64,000 nucleotides of DNA from CAYRJD01 sp965212125 (lineage in GTDB: Bacteria; Actinomycetota; Acidimicrobiia; Acidimicrobiales; Poriferisodalaceae), in assembly GCA_965212125.1 (NCBI GenBank), contig OZ243045.1, forward strand, positions 248,001 to 312,000, in the 5' to 3' direction. Within the stretch, counting starts at the first letter, position 1. The number at the start of each line of letters is the position of its first letter. Below the pieces are notes generated by a model. That model was not told the origin of the DNA. It saw only the letters and a program-made list of their open reading frames with translations, and did not search any database. Of the stretch, positions 1 to 8,632 are shown piece after piece. Position numbers and translations under genes: made by a program.

Positions 1-705
1 GTTGCCGCCGCGCAATCGTCAAGCGCGATGGAGCTAGTCGGCATTCACTGCCACATCGGCAGCCAGGTGTTTGAGGTGAGCAGCTTTACGCGAGCGCTTG
101 GCGTGGTCGCTGAGTTTTCGAAAGCGCACAACCTGCCGGAGCTATCGGTCGGCGGCGGCTTGGGAGTTGCCTACGTTGAAGGCGAGCACGCTCCCACGAT
201 CAGCCAGTGGGGCGAGGCGACGCGCCAGCAATGCGACAAGTTAGGCATCACGGCCAAGATCACCGCTGAGCCGGGCCGATCCATCGCCGCAGCGGCAGGC
301 ATGACGGTTTACAAGGTCGGCACCATCAAGCGGCTGGAAGGCATCCGCACCTACGTGGCGGTTGACGGCGGCTACGGCGACAACCCGCGCCCGATGATGT
401 ACGGCAGCGACTACACGACGTTTATGCCCGCCCGTGCGGATGCCGAACGCCCCGAGATAGTGCGACTGGTCGGCAGCCATTGCGAATCGGGCGACGTGAT
501 CGTGCGGTCTGCGCCTGTGCCGGCCGATCTGGCGGTGGGGGACTTGATCGCCACGCCGGTAACGGGTGCTTATGGCCAATCGATGGGCAGCAACTACAAC
601 CGATATCCGCGGCCGGCGACGGTGTTTGTGGCGGATGGGAAGGCGCGTCTGGTGGTGCGGCGTGAGACGCTGGATGACATGACGCGCCTGGACGTAGAGG
701 ACTAG
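1..705 (+). CDS. lysA: diaminopimelate decarboxylase, 5'-truncated by window edge
   Basis: This is the C-terminal 234 residues of a fold-type III PLP decarboxylase that makes L-lysine from meso-diaminopimelate in the cytoplasm. The frame is open from base 1, so the amino-terminal barrel strands and the PLP lysine lie outside the window. Visible family motifs are GIHCHIGSQ, the glycine-rich GGGLG phosphate loop, EPGRS, the cofactor-facing HCESGD with the catalytic cysteine supplied across the dimer, and GAYGQSMGSNYN near the end. The ATG at base 28 is internal to the conserved barrel and is not the start. The gene converges on the aminotransferase. Ornithine/arginine decarboxylase relatives are less likely because of the LysA-like ending. 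Confidence 0.93.
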   Translation, partial: VAAAQSSSAMELVGIHCHIGSQVFEVSSFTRALGVVAEFSKAHNLPELSVGGGLGVAYVEGEHAPTISQWGEATRQQCDKLGITAKITAEPGRSIAAAAGMTVYKVGTIKRLEGIRTYVAVDGGYGDNPRPMMYGSDYTTFMPARADAERPEIVRLVGSHCESGDVIVRSAPVPADLAVGDLIATPVTGAYGQSMGSNYNRYPRPATVFVADGKARLVVRRETLDDMTRLDVED

Positions 706-760
706 CGCGGTTGGACTAGCGCGGCTGGGCTAGCGCGGCCAGCCAAAGGCAGCTAGCGCG
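706..760. repeat. intergenic ctagcgcgg repeats with weak hairpin
   Basis: Between the convergent lysA and aminotransferase stop codons the motif ctagcgcgg occurs three times in tandem. GGCTGG and CCAGCC can pair as a 6-bp stem around positions 723-744. There is no T-tract, so this is at most a weak bidirectional terminator. Similar CTAG-rich repeats recur between other genes in the window. Confidence 0.4.
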
Positions 761-2060
761 CTAGACCCTCTATCGATTCAGTCAAGATCTGTGCGCCTTC
801 GGCCAGCTCAGCCTCGGTCACGTTGAGCATCGGCGTGATGCGAATCACATTGCCGTACAGCCCGCCCTTCCCCAGCAGCAGCCCGCGATTTTTTGCTTCC
901 TCCAGCAGCGCGGCAGTCGCCTGCGCGTCCGCCTCAATGGTGTCGGGATGGGTCAGCTCAATGGCTTGCATCAGCCCCTTGCCACGCAGCTCAGCAATAT
1001 GCGGCGAAGCCTCGCAAACAGGCGCAAGCAAGCCCTGCAGCTGGTCGCCCCGCTTCTGAGCGTTGGATTGCAGGTCTTTGTTCAGCACCTCAGCCAGCGT
1101 TGCGCGCCCAGCCGCCACCGACAGCGGATTACCGCCGAAGGTCGTAAAGCTCGTCCGCTCCAGGCAGTTCATCACCTCCGCCCGCGCCACGATGCCCGCC
1201 AGCGTGATGCCATTGCCGACCCCCTTAGCAAACGTCAGCATGTCGGGCACTATGTCATGCGCCTGATAGCCCCAGAAATGCTCGCCGGTGCGACCCCACC
1301 CGGTCTGAACCTCATCGCTAATAAACAAAACGTTTGAGTCGCCCAGCACCTTGGACATGGCGCCAAAGAAGCCGTTCGGCGGCGTGGCAAATCCGCCGAC
1401 GCCCTGGATCGGTTCAGCGATCAGCGCCGCAAACCCACCCGCGTCGGTCATGTCCAGAAGCTGCACCAGATCATCAACGCAGGCCTCAATGAAGTCGGCG
1501 TCGTCCATCGCTGCGAACGGGCTGCGCATCCGATAAGGACCCTGCACGAAGTGAACATCAAGCCCGCTGTAGCTGGAGTTGAGCCAGCCACGATGCGAGG
1601 TAACGGCCTGCGTGGTGAGCGAGCGGCCGTGGTAGCTATTGCGCATCGCCAAGATTTGGTTGCTGCGGCGAAAGCAGGTCGCCAGCATGATGGCGGTGTC
1701 GTTGGCTTCGGTGCCGGAGGTGGTGAACAGCACTCGCGCATCGGGTATGCCAGAGATCGCCGCAACCTCCTCCGCAAAGGCGATCATCTCTTCGTTTAGA
1801 TAGAGCGTGGATGTGTGCATCACCTTGGCTGCCTGCTCTTGCACGGCGGCGACCACGGCGGGATTGGAATGGCCGATCATCGTCGTGAGAATCCCGCCAA
1901 AGAAGTCCAGATACTTCTTGCCCTCGTAGTCCCACACGTAGCTGCCTTCGCCGCGCTCAATTGAGATCGGCTCGTCGTAAAGCGGGCCGATGAACGCCGG
2001 CATGACCATCCGGTAGCGCTCTAGCAGGTCGGCAGTGTTAGGCATCGTTCTCCAAATCAT
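753..2060 (-). CDS. class III aminotransferase, AGXT2/GABA-aminotransferase-like
   Basis: A 435-residue fold-type I PLP aminotransferase. SGTEAND binds the cofactor phosphate, YHGRS lies at the active site, EPIQGVGG and DEVQTGWGRTG hold the PLP-contacting aspartate, and TFAKGVGNG carries the Schiff-base lysine. The HTSTLY region, HFWGYQAHDIVPD and the C-terminal GLLLGKGG segment resemble alanine-glyoxylate aminotransferase 2, so an omega-amino acid or alanine donor is likely, but the substrate cannot be read from sequence. The first ATG gives MIWRT; the next ATG, five codons later at 2045 (MPNTADLL), is equally plausible. It is transcribed divergently from the hydroxyacid dehydrogenase with almost no spacer. 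Confidence 0.88.
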   Translation of the reverse strand: MIWRTMPNTADLLERYRMVMPAFIGPLYDEPISIERGEGSYVWDYEGKKYLDFFGGILTTMIGHSNPAVVAAVQEQAAKVMHTSTLYLNEEMIAFAEEVAAISGIPDARVLFTTSGTEANDTAIMLATCFRRSNQILAMRNSYHGRSLTTQAVTSHRGWLNSSYSGLDVHFVQGPYRMRSPFAAMDDADFIEACVDDLVQLLDMTDAGGFAALIAEPIQGVGGFATPPNGFFGAMSKVLGDSNVLFISDEVQTGWGRTGEHFWGYQAHDIVPDMLTFAKGVGNGITLAGIVARAEVMNCLERTSFTTFGGNPLSVAAGRATLAEVLNKDLQSNAQKRGDQLQGLLAPVCEASPHIAELRGKGLMQAIELTHPDTIEADAQATAALLEEAKNRGLLLGKGGLYGNVIRITPMLNVTEAELAEGAQILTESIEGLAR

Positions 2061-2065
2061 AGAGT

Positions 2066-3391
2066 GTGGCTAGTTTTAGTTGCCAGGCAGACACAGGCAG
2101 ATTGGGAGCGATCGTGGCCAGTCCCATTGAGCGCATTGCTGCCATGTACCGCTCGCTGAGAGCCGTGGCGCGCTTTGAGAACCTTGGCGAGTGGTTCCGA
2201 ACCGACGCCGATACGCGCCGCCTGGCGCGAGTGGCCGATGTGTCTGACCTGCGGCGGTTGGCGAAGCGACGGTTGCCGGCGGGCTGCTTTGACTACATAG
2301 ACGGCGCCGCCGAAGACGAGATAACCGCCAGCCGCAACGTGCAGGCATTTAGACGGTGGCGGTTTCAGCCACGGGTGCTGCGTGATGTGTCGGCCGTTGA
2401 TACCGCCTGCCAGGTGTTGGGCCAACCCGCCGCGCTGCCGTTGGTCATCGCGCCGACCGGGTTCAACCGAATCGCTTGTTCGGCCGGTGAGCTGGCGGTG
2501 GCTGCGGCCGCGCAGCGAGCGGGTGTGCCCTACACGTTGTCGTCGATGGGCACTCGGTCAATAGAAGAAGTGGCCGGCGTGAATAGCGGGCGCAAGATCT
2601 TGCAGGTGTATGTGTGGCGCGACCGGAAGCTGATGGCCGAGATGCTGGAGCGAGCGGTCGCAGCCGACTACGAGGCCATCATGATCACCGTTGACACCGC
2701 GGTTTTGGGGCGGCGTGAGCGCGACGTGCGGCACGGTTTTGTCTTGCCGCCAAAGCTGGGCATTGACACGATCTGGCAGGGCTTGCTGCATCCAGGTTGG
2801 ACGTGGGATTTCCTCACGGCGGAGCCGATTCAGTTTGCGAACATGGTCGGCACTACTGCGGCCGATGGGTCTGATCCGGTGAACCTGTCGCAGTACATCA
2901 ACTCGCAGTTTGATCCGTCGCTGTCGTGGGACGACCTTGAGTGGTTTCGTCAGCACTGGCCGCGCAAGATCATGCTGAAAGGCATCCAGAGCACTGCCGA
3001 TGCGGTGCTTGCCGCCAAGGCCGGCGTTGATGCGGTGATCTTGTCAAACCACGGCGGGCGTCAGCTTGATGGTGCGCCGACGCCGGCGGAACTGATCGCC
3101 CCGGTGCGTGAGGCATTGCGTGAGACGGCCGCAGCCGGCAGCGGCATGCCCGAGTTGATCTGCGATGGGGGAGTGCGACGCGGCAGCGACATCGTCAAGG
3201 CGCTAGCACTGGGTGCCGATTCGGTGATGATCGGGCGGGCGTATTTCTATGCTCTGGCCGCAGCTGGCGAGACTGGCGTGGATTGGGTGCTGGACTTTTT
3301 GCGTGACGGCATGGTTCGCACCATGCAGCTGGTTGGTGTTACCTGTTGTGCGGAGCTAAACGATGAGCATCTTGTTGAACTGCCAAGCTGA
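2066..3391 (+). CDS. lldD: FMN-dependent alpha-hydroxyacid dehydrogenase (lactate dehydrogenase-like)
   Basis: This is a TIM-barrel flavoenzyme of the L-lactate dehydrogenase/glycolate oxidase family, which oxidises L-2-hydroxyacids to 2-oxoacids. Characteristic segments are FDYIDGAAEDE, the flavin-contacting APTGFNR, LMLKGI-type KIMLKGIQ with the FMN lysine, the catalytic histidine and arginine in SNHGGRQLDG, and the phosphate site DGGVRRGSDIVKALALGAD with GRAYFY. The 441-codon frame opens with GTG at 2066, but homology begins later. GTG at 2114 (MASPIERI) or ATG at 2144 are better starts because 2066 lies almost against the divergent gene. Mycofactocin-associated MftD is a close alternative family, but no mycofactocin genes are nearby. 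Confidence 0.88.
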   Translation: MASFSCQADTGRLGAIVASPIERIAAMYRSLRAVARFENLGEWFRTDADTRRLARVADVSDLRRLAKRRLPAGCFDYIDGAAEDEITASRNVQAFRRWRFQPRVLRDVSAVDTACQVLGQPAALPLVIAPTGFNRIACSAGELAVAAAAQRAGVPYTLSSMGTRSIEEVAGVNSGRKILQVYVWRDRKLMAEMLERAVAADYEAIMITVDTAVLGRRERDVRHGFVLPPKLGIDTIWQGLLHPGWTWDFLTAEPIQFANMVGTTAADGSDPVNLSQYINSQFDPSLSWDDLEWFRQHWPRKIMLKGIQSTADAVLAAKAGVDAVILSNHGGRQLDGAPTPAELIAPVREALRETAAAGSGMPELICDGGVRRGSDIVKALALGADSVMIGRAYFYALAAAGETGVDWVLDFLRDGMVRTMQLVGVTCCAELNDEHLVELPS

Positions 3392-3397
3392 ACCGTT

Positions 3398-3979
3398 ATG
3401 ACAGGGACAGCGCCGGGCGATGGCTGCGACCGGGTGGTGCTCACGGGTTTCATGGGCACGGGCAAGACGACGGTTGGCCGTTTGCTCGCTGGTCTTCTTG
3501 GCTGGGAGGCCTGCGACACCGACGAGCTGATCGTTGAACAGCACGGTCCGATAGCGGACATTTTTGAGCTCCAAGGCGAGAGCGCTTTTCGTGAGTTGGA
3601 GCGCGAGGTGTCGCGTGAGCTAGCGCAAGCAACGCAGCGAGTCATAAGCACCGGCGGCGCCTTGCTGCTTGACAAAGAAAACGCGGAGCTGCTGAGCGCC
3701 AAAGCGCGAGTGTTTTGTCTGACCGCCCAGCCAGCCGAGGTTGCGCGCCGACTCAGCGAAAACGGCACCGTCGTCAACCGGCCGCTGCTGAGCCCGGCCT
3801 CTGCTTCTGTCGGGCAAAACCCGGAGCAGCCAAAAACCCTGGATCAGCTACTAAGCCGCATTGAGCAGCTGCAGGCCGAGCGTGCCGCTGGCTACGAGGA
3901 TTTTGAACAGGTGCCTACCGACGGGCTTTCGCCCCAAGAAGTCGCCGTGGAGATTTACGAGCGCCTAGCCATCTCCTAA
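3398..3979 (+). CDS. aroK: shikimate kinase
   Basis: A 193-residue P-loop kinase that phosphorylates shikimate at the 3-hydroxyl in chorismate biosynthesis. The Walker A motif is GFMGTGKTT. DTDELI holds the magnesium/shikimate aspartate, FRELE the substrate-binding arginine, ISTGGA the glycine triad of the shikimate site, and NRPLL the lid arginine. Length fits the family. It starts six bases after the hydroxyacid dehydrogenase stop and is probably cotranscribed. No aroB or aroC is next to it, unlike the usual actinobacterial aro cluster. It is the last native gene before the AT-richer insert. Confidence 0.93.
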   Translation: MTGTAPGDGCDRVVLTGFMGTGKTTVGRLLAGLLGWEACDTDELIVEQHGPIADIFELQGESAFRELEREVSRELAQATQRVISTGGALLLDKENAELLSAKARVFCLTAQPAEVARRLSENGTVVNRPLLSPASASVGQNPEQPKTLDQLLSRIEQLQAERAAGYEDFEQVPTDGLSPQEVAVEIYERLAIS

Positions 3980-4189
3980 CGTTCAGCTAGCTAGGCCGAA
4001 AGTGGGCGGTAGGTGCTTTGAGGCGGTTTCTACGGCGGCAAGAAACCTAGAGGGTTGCTGTTGCATTGCGAAGATGCTTATCGGCTAGATATTTCCTGCT
4101 CCTAACGGGTGCTGGCAGCGAAAGTACTAGTGCATGCATGGAGGAGTGCTAACTTGCGCATGTAATTTGTGCAACAGCGGAGACAAGCT
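3980..4189. other. non-coding left flank of the R-M insert
   Basis: These 210 bases contain no supported gene. Base composition drops from GC-rich to mixed across the segment, which marks the approximate left edge of the inserted DNA. No terminal inverted repeat or target duplication was found by eye. Confidence 0.5.
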
Positions 4190-4654
4190 ATGACAACCCC
4201 GGCTAAACGGCGCTCTAAGGCTAAGACGACAAAGCAGTTTGACTTTGACGGGCGGTTCCCCTCAGAGCAGAAGGCGCGGGAGTACTTAGAACTTCTGCGC
4301 TGGGGCGACCAGCACGTTTGCCCGTATTGTTGGGTACAGGGCAGGCAAGCAGATTGGAAGACGCGACCTGGCAACTACCAATGCAAGGATTGCCGGAAGG
4401 TCTATTCCGTAAGGATCGGGACGGTCCTTGAAAAATCCAAGCTCGGCTATCGCAAATGGTTGCGCGCGATCTACTTTCTTCAGGCAGCAGCCGAAGAAGT
4501 GTCCTCATTGCAGTTGTCTAGAGAGATCAGCGTCCATCAGAAGACTGCGCGACATGTCCTCAATCGATTGAAGGAATGCTGCGAGGTTGAGGGCATACGT
4601 CTATTCGGCATGAGCAAGACCAAAGCCAAATCCGCGAAGTCACGAAATGAATAG
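4190..4654 (+). CDS. zinc-ribbon/HTH protein like the N-terminus of IS1595-family transposases
   Basis: A 154-residue protein matching the N-terminal part of IS1595-type transposases: a FPSEQKAREYLELLRW segment, a zinc ribbon made by CPYC and CKDC, then an HTH-like region with KWLRAIYFL, SSLQLSREI and HQKTARHVLNRL. The catalytic DDE domain that should follow is missing, because the frame stops at a TAG. The ATG at 4190 has GGAG seven bases upstream and is preferred over the GTG at 4169. It is either a decayed insertion sequence or a retained DNA-binding protein that may regulate the downstream restriction-modification genes. The regulatory idea is inference from position only. Confidence 0.65.
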   Translation: MTTPAKRRSKAKTTKQFDFDGRFPSEQKAREYLELLRWGDQHVCPYCWVQGRQADWKTRPGNYQCKDCRKVYSVRIGTVLEKSKLGYRKWLRAIYFLQAAAEEVSSLQLSREISVHQKTARHVLNRLKECCEVEGIRLFGMSKTKAKSAKSRNE

Positions 4655-4925
4655 CAAGCTGCGCAGGGTTGACCGTGCCCTACGGATCAATGAGGCTTGT
4701 TTGAGAAAACCGAATAAGCGGGAGCGGAGCAAATTTGGGAATGAAGAAAAAGCTAGAGACAAGCAAGCGAAGGGGGTGCTATGTTCAGCTTCTACAGCAC
4801 TTCACCAACTTGTCCGCTTCCGCGTAAATGGCGAACCGCCAAAAGTGGCATATAGGCAGAATCGTCGTCTTGACGACAAGACGTTCACGGCTGGCTATTG
4901 CTTAGTTGAATGGAATCAAGCGTGA
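4647..4925 (+). pseudogene. short unknown frame, possible remnant of transposase catalytic region
   Basis: A 92-codon frame overlapping both the zinc-ribbon gene (8 bases) and the methyltransferase (16 bases). Residues INEACLRKPNKRER, followed by a basic stretch, faintly resemble the first acidic block of IS1595 catalytic domains (DEAYxGGK-NK), with the expected aspartate replaced by asparagine. Nothing after that matches. There is no clear ribosome binding site. It may be a frameshifted relic or non-coding sequence between two genes. Confidence 0.25.
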
Positions 4926-5710
4926 GCACTGAAACCGTCCCCGCTGGCTTTGAGCAGCTTGCCAGCAGAGTCATAAATCACAAGCCCATATCGCCGGACT
5001 GCGTGATCAGCAAATGCGACTTCGTGCGCTTCCTAAAGTCGCTTCCACCCAACAGCGTTGATTTGATGCTGACTGACCCGCCGTACAACATCAGCAAGAA
5101 GACGGGATTTTCAAGCGTAGGCCCAAAGAGCGTTGAGAGGTTTGCCGTATCAATGGACTTCGGGGAATGGGATCACACCGAAATCAGCCTCAGCGACCTA
5201 GCCAAATACTCATTCCGAGTACTGCGCAAGGGCGGGACGGCGATTGTTTTTTATGATCTGTGGAAGCTAACCAACGTCGCCTCTGCTCTAACGCAGGCAG
5301 GCTTTGTTCAGTTGCGGCTGATTGAGTGGGTCAAATCAAATCCGGTGCCTCTCAATAGCAAGCGCAACTATTTGACAAATAGCCGAGAGATAGCGGTGCT
5401 GGCAGTGAAAGGCGGCAAGCCGACTTTCAACAGCGAATACGACAATGGCCAGTATCTTTATCCGATTCCAAATAACGGGACGCGCTACCATCCCACACAG
5501 AAACCTCTACAGCTCTTCATTGACTTGGTGGTAAAACACAGCAAATCTGGCGATATGGTTATAGACCCCTTTGTTGGGGGCGGGACGACCGCCCTTGCTG
5601 CGATCAATCAGGGCAGAAGATTCATGGGGTGCGACATAGATGACGGGTATATCTCAATTGCAAAAAAACGAGCCAAAGAAGCCACCGACCAAGGCCGAAT
5701 TATTCCTTGA
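4910..5710 (+). CDS. beta-class DNA methyltransferase of a type II R-M system (N6-adenine or N4-cytosine)
   Basis: A 266-residue SAM-dependent DNA methyltransferase. The catalytic motif IV DPPYN is at about residues 56-60. The later TRYHPTQKPLQLF (about 192-204) and the SAM-binding FVGGGTTA (about 221-228) place motif I after motif IV, which is the beta-class order. DPPY favours adenine methylation, but N4-cytosine is not excluded. It would protect host DNA from the nuclease encoded immediately downstream, whose start lies inside its last 71 bases. ATG at 4910 and GTG at 4922 are both possible starts; neither has a strong ribosome binding site. Composition is less GC-rich than flanking genes, consistent with horizontal transfer. 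Confidence 0.85.
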   Translation: MESSVSTETVPAGFEQLASRVINHKPISPDCVISKCDFVRFLKSLPPNSVDLMLTDPPYNISKKTGFSSVGPKSVERFAVSMDFGEWDHTEISLSDLAKYSFRVLRKGGTAIVFYDLWKLTNVASALTQAGFVQLRLIEWVKSNPVPLNSKRNYLTNSREIAVLAVKGGKPTFNSEYDNGQYLYPIPNNGTRYHPTQKPLQLFIDLVVKHSKSGDMVIDPFVGGGTTALAAINQGRRFMGCDIDDGYISIAKKRAKEATDQGRIIP

Positions 5711-6275
5711 GCTAGCTAAGCCAGACGACCGCGGCTTCAGCCGCGCAGTGCCCGTCAGCGAATTTGCTGGCAAGTATGAGGGGCTGAAGTTCGGAAATGG
5801 CGGTAGTTGGGCGCGTGATGATGGTCCTTGGCTGGCGTCTCGGTTCAATATCCGTCGCAACAAGGGAGGTGGGAGAATTGTGTCAGTTGAATTGCAAGGA
5901 TTCAAAAAGACACCGATAAAGAAGGCAATTCGATCTGACATCAAAAAACACTATCGCGGGAAGCGGTGTGTGGTGCTGGATATTGGTGACACGGAGTGCG
6001 ACCACAAAGACGGACGTCGCGATGATGACCGGCTAAACGATCCTCAACAGCAGACGATTGATGACTTTCAACCACTTTCTAAAGCAGCCAATGTCGCCAA
6101 GCGACAGCACTGCAAAGAGTGCCGAGCTACAGATAAACGTTACGACGCCACGAAGATTGGTTATCCCGTCTCTCAGGTCAAAGGAAATGGCACTTACAAC
6201 GGCACCTGTATTGGGTGCTTCTGGTACGACCCTGTTGAGTTTCGAGCCCTAGCGTTTAAACGAAAAAATAATTGA
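5640..6275 (+). CDS. HNH-type restriction endonuclease, MboII/HpyII-like
   Basis: A 211-residue protein. The N-terminal part contains ELFLELAKPDDRGFSR and FGNGGSW, which I recall from restriction enzymes of the MboII kind. Residues 120-126 (CDHKDGR) and about 142-158 (DFQPLSKAANVAKRQHC) form a beta-beta-alpha metal (HNH) nuclease core, and C158/C161 with C190/C193 can hold a structural zinc. It overlaps the methyltransferase by 71 bases in another frame, so translation is probably coupled. MboII-like enzymes are type IIS and cut a short distance from an asymmetric site. The exact recognition sequence here cannot be read, and if the asymmetric-site assignment is right a second strand-specific methylation might be expected. 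Confidence 0.75.
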   Translation: MTGISQLQKNEPKKPPTKAELFLELAKPDDRGFSRAVPVSEFAGKYEGLKFGNGGSWARDDGPWLASRFNIRRNKGGGRIVSVELQGFKKTPIKKAIRSDIKKHYRGKRCVVLDIGDTECDHKDGRRDDDRLNDPQQQTIDDFQPLSKAANVAKRQHCKECRATDKRYDATKIGYPVSQVKGNGTYNGTCIGCFWYDPVEFRALAFKRKNN

Positions 6276-6298
6276 CATCAAGCGTCCGCCTATCGCCG

Positions 6299-7519
6299 TT
6301 ATTCCGTAGCGACGATTCCGCTCTCGGTCAGATCGCTAATCGCTGCGGCATCAAGCCCAAGCTCGGTCAACAGCTCAACCGTGTGCTCGCCCTTATCCGG
6401 CGCTGGACCCTTCACGCCCACGTCAGGCGATGTGTGAATCCGAAACGGCGCCGCGACGGTGTCAAACTTGCCAGCCTCGGGATGCTCGATCGTCTCAAAC
6501 GCACCCGTCGCCCGCACCTGCGGGTCAACCACCGCCATGGCGGTGTCGTTAACCGGCGCCCAGATGCAGCGCTGTTCGTCTAGCTGCCCAGCCCAGTAAT
6601 CGGCGGTCTCAGAGCCCAGCGTTTCATCCAGCGTCGCCAGCAGCGACCCGATGTTGTGAAAGCGCTTGGAGCTGGTGTTGTAGTCCTCGTGGTCAATCAA
6701 ATCCTCACGATCAAGGGCGGTGCAAAACCGCACCCAGGCGTTGCCCGTGTCGGGCATCGTGAACTGCAGCCAGCGACCGTCCGAACATTTGTAGGCCTCC
6801 AACATCGGCGACAACCCACGCTCACGTGGGCGCTCATTGGTCGGCCGGCCATCAACCAGCGCCGTGGCGAGGTCTAGGGCAATAGTCCAGGTAGCGGTGC
6901 GCAGCAGCGACGCCTCCACCACTTGCCCCTCACCGGTCACATCGCGCGCACGCAGACCCGTCATCAGCGCGCCGAACATTGCGATGCCGGTGGTGTGGTC
7001 GCCCTGACCGGGGCGAGCATGCGGCGGAGTGCCGCCCGGCGGGATGGACGAGCCATGCAGGCCGGATCTGGAAAAGAACGCCGTTACGTCATAGCCGGGG
7101 CGGTCGATTTCCTCGCCCACTTCGCCGTAGCCCGACAGCAAGCCGATCACCAGATCAGACTTCACGGCGAACAGGTCGTCTACGTCCAGGCCGAAGCGCT
7201 TGCGGCGGTCTGGCAACAGGTTGGTCAGCACAACATCGGCGGTGGCGACCAGCTTGCGTGCCAGCTCAGCGCCTTGCGGATCTTCCAGATTGATTTGGAT
7301 TGATTTTTTGCCACGGTTGATGAACTGAAAAGCGTGGTCCGGGTTGTGTGCGCCTTCGGGCAGTTTCGCCTGCTTCATCAAGCCACGGATGGGGTCGCCA
7401 CCGACGGCCTCTACTTTGATTACTTCGGCACCCAGGTCAGCCATGATCGCCACGGAGGATGGAGCGGCGGCAAAGTTCGCAAACTCAATTACACGAACGC
7501 CTTCAAGCGGTGAGGTCAT
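6299..7519 (-). CDS. CaiB/BaiF family CoA transferase
   Basis: A 406-residue family III CoA transferase, which moves CoA between carboxylic acids through an aspartyl-CoA intermediate. The N-terminus LEGVRVIEFANFAAAPSSVAIMADLGAEVIKVE and INRGKKSIQINLEDPQG are typical of the family. The catalytic aspartate is probably that of PGQGDHTTGI. It reads left, divergently from the PhyH gene, across a 120-base spacer holding both promoters. The substrate is unknown; context suggests degradation of an organic acid. A second family member begins at 63683. Confidence 0.9.
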   Translation of the reverse strand: MTSPLEGVRVIEFANFAAAPSSVAIMADLGAEVIKVEAVGGDPIRGLMKQAKLPEGAHNPDHAFQFINRGKKSIQINLEDPQGAELARKLVATADVVLTNLLPDRRKRFGLDVDDLFAVKSDLVIGLLSGYGEVGEEIDRPGYDVTAFFSRSGLHGSSIPPGGTPPHARPGQGDHTTGIAMFGALMTGLRARDVTGEGQVVEASLLRTATWTIALDLATALVDGRPTNERPRERGLSPMLEAYKCSDGRWLQFTMPDTGNAWVRFCTALDREDLIDHEDYNTSSKRFHNIGSLLATLDETLGSETADYWAGQLDEQRCIWAPVNDTAMAVVDPQVRATGAFETIEHPEAGKFDTVAAPFRIHTSPDVGVKGPAPDKGEHTVELLTELGLDAAAISDLTESGIVATE

Positions 7520-7639
7520 AGACGCTGAGCTTAGTTTTCACCGCCGGGTTTTGTCGGGCTGCCGCGCTCACCGCAATACCCATCGCAGTACCCGCCTGCA
7601 ACATAGGGCGTAGAGTTACGAGCCAGACGGGAGAGCGAA

Positions 7640-8569
7640 ATGGCACTGACGGCTGAGCTAGCAAAAATCACTCCAGAGGTTCAAGGAGAATTTGACGCAA
7701 ACGGAGTAGTGAAAGTCTGCGACGTGATCGGTTCGGAATGGATTGAGCGCTTCCTGGCAGACGCTCAGCGTCAGCTTGATAACCCCGGCGCTTGGGTGAC
7801 GGACACCAACCCCGGTGCCGCCACGAACCGCCTATTCACCACCCGCTACCGCTGGGAGACAAACACGCTCGTAAGAGACTTCATCAAAGAGTCGCCCATC
7901 GCTATGTTGGCCGGTCAGCTGGCTGGCTCGCCTTCAATGCGTTTCTACTTTGACCACCTGCTAATAAAAGAGCCGCAAACCCCCAACCCAACGCCGTGGC
8001 ATCAAGACATCGGCTACTGGCCGTTTCTGGGTCGCCAAATCGTTTCGGCTTGGGTGCCGATGACCGCAGCCACGGTTGACGACAGCTCGCTTGAGTTTGT
8101 GAAGGGTTCACACAACTGGAACGCCTACTACGCGCCCGAATCGTTTGACGGCAAGGTCGGTTGGACGGCGGGCTTTGAAGGCGAGAAGATGCCGGACATT
8201 CAGGCCGCCCGTGAACAGGCCGTCAGCGAAGCGGCCACGGACGGGGAGCCGCTAGCCGGGGAGACTTCTACCGGGGAAGCCCCTGCCGGGGAGCCGCCAT
8301 ACGAAATCATCGGGTTTGACGTGGAACCTGGTGACGTGATTTTCTTTTCGGCTTGGACGCTTCACTGGTCGCCAGGCAATGCGGGCGATCGGCGGCGCGT
8401 GGCGTTTTCAACCCGCTGGCTGGGTGAAGATGCGACGTGGTTTCCGCACGCCGGCTGTGACCCAACCGTTACTCAGGAAGACACGACGGCGGTGCCGGGG
8501 GAGTACCCGGCCGACGACGATCGTTTTCCGCTGGCCTTCGCCGCCGGCACTAGTCAGCCCGATGCCTAG
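7640..8569 (+). CDS. phytanoyl-CoA dioxygenase (PhyH) family protein
   Basis: A 309-residue non-haem iron(II)/2-oxoglutarate oxygenase. WHQDIGYW provides the H-x-D iron ligands. HWSPGNAGDRRRVAFSTRW gives the distal histidine and the arginine that binds the 2-oxoglutarate carboxylate. LEFVKGSHNW is typical of this family in marine bacteria. A short insertion rich in GEP/GET repeats (8238-8300) sits between the strands of the barrel and looks like slippage expansion. GGGAGA lies just before the ATG. It leads a rightward group with HpaB, a flavin glutamate-synthase-like protein and a TPP enzyme. The hydroxylated substrate is unknown. Confidence 0.85.
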   Translation: MALTAELAKITPEVQGEFDANGVVKVCDVIGSEWIERFLADAQRQLDNPGAWVTDTNPGAATNRLFTTRYRWETNTLVRDFIKESPIAMLAGQLAGSPSMRFYFDHLLIKEPQTPNPTPWHQDIGYWPFLGRQIVSAWVPMTAATVDDSSLEFVKGSHNWNAYYAPESFDGKVGWTAGFEGEKMPDIQAAREQAVSEAATDGEPLAGETSTGEAPAGEPPYEIIGFDVEPGDVIFFSAWTLHWSPGNAGDRRRVAFSTRWLGEDATWFPHAGCDPTVTQEDTTAVPGEYPADDDRFPLAFAAGTSQPDA

Positions 8570-8632
8570 CCCGCCGCCCCCACGAACAGCCCGCGCCACA
8601 ACCAACCCGCCTAGCAACTAGAAAGCAAAGCG

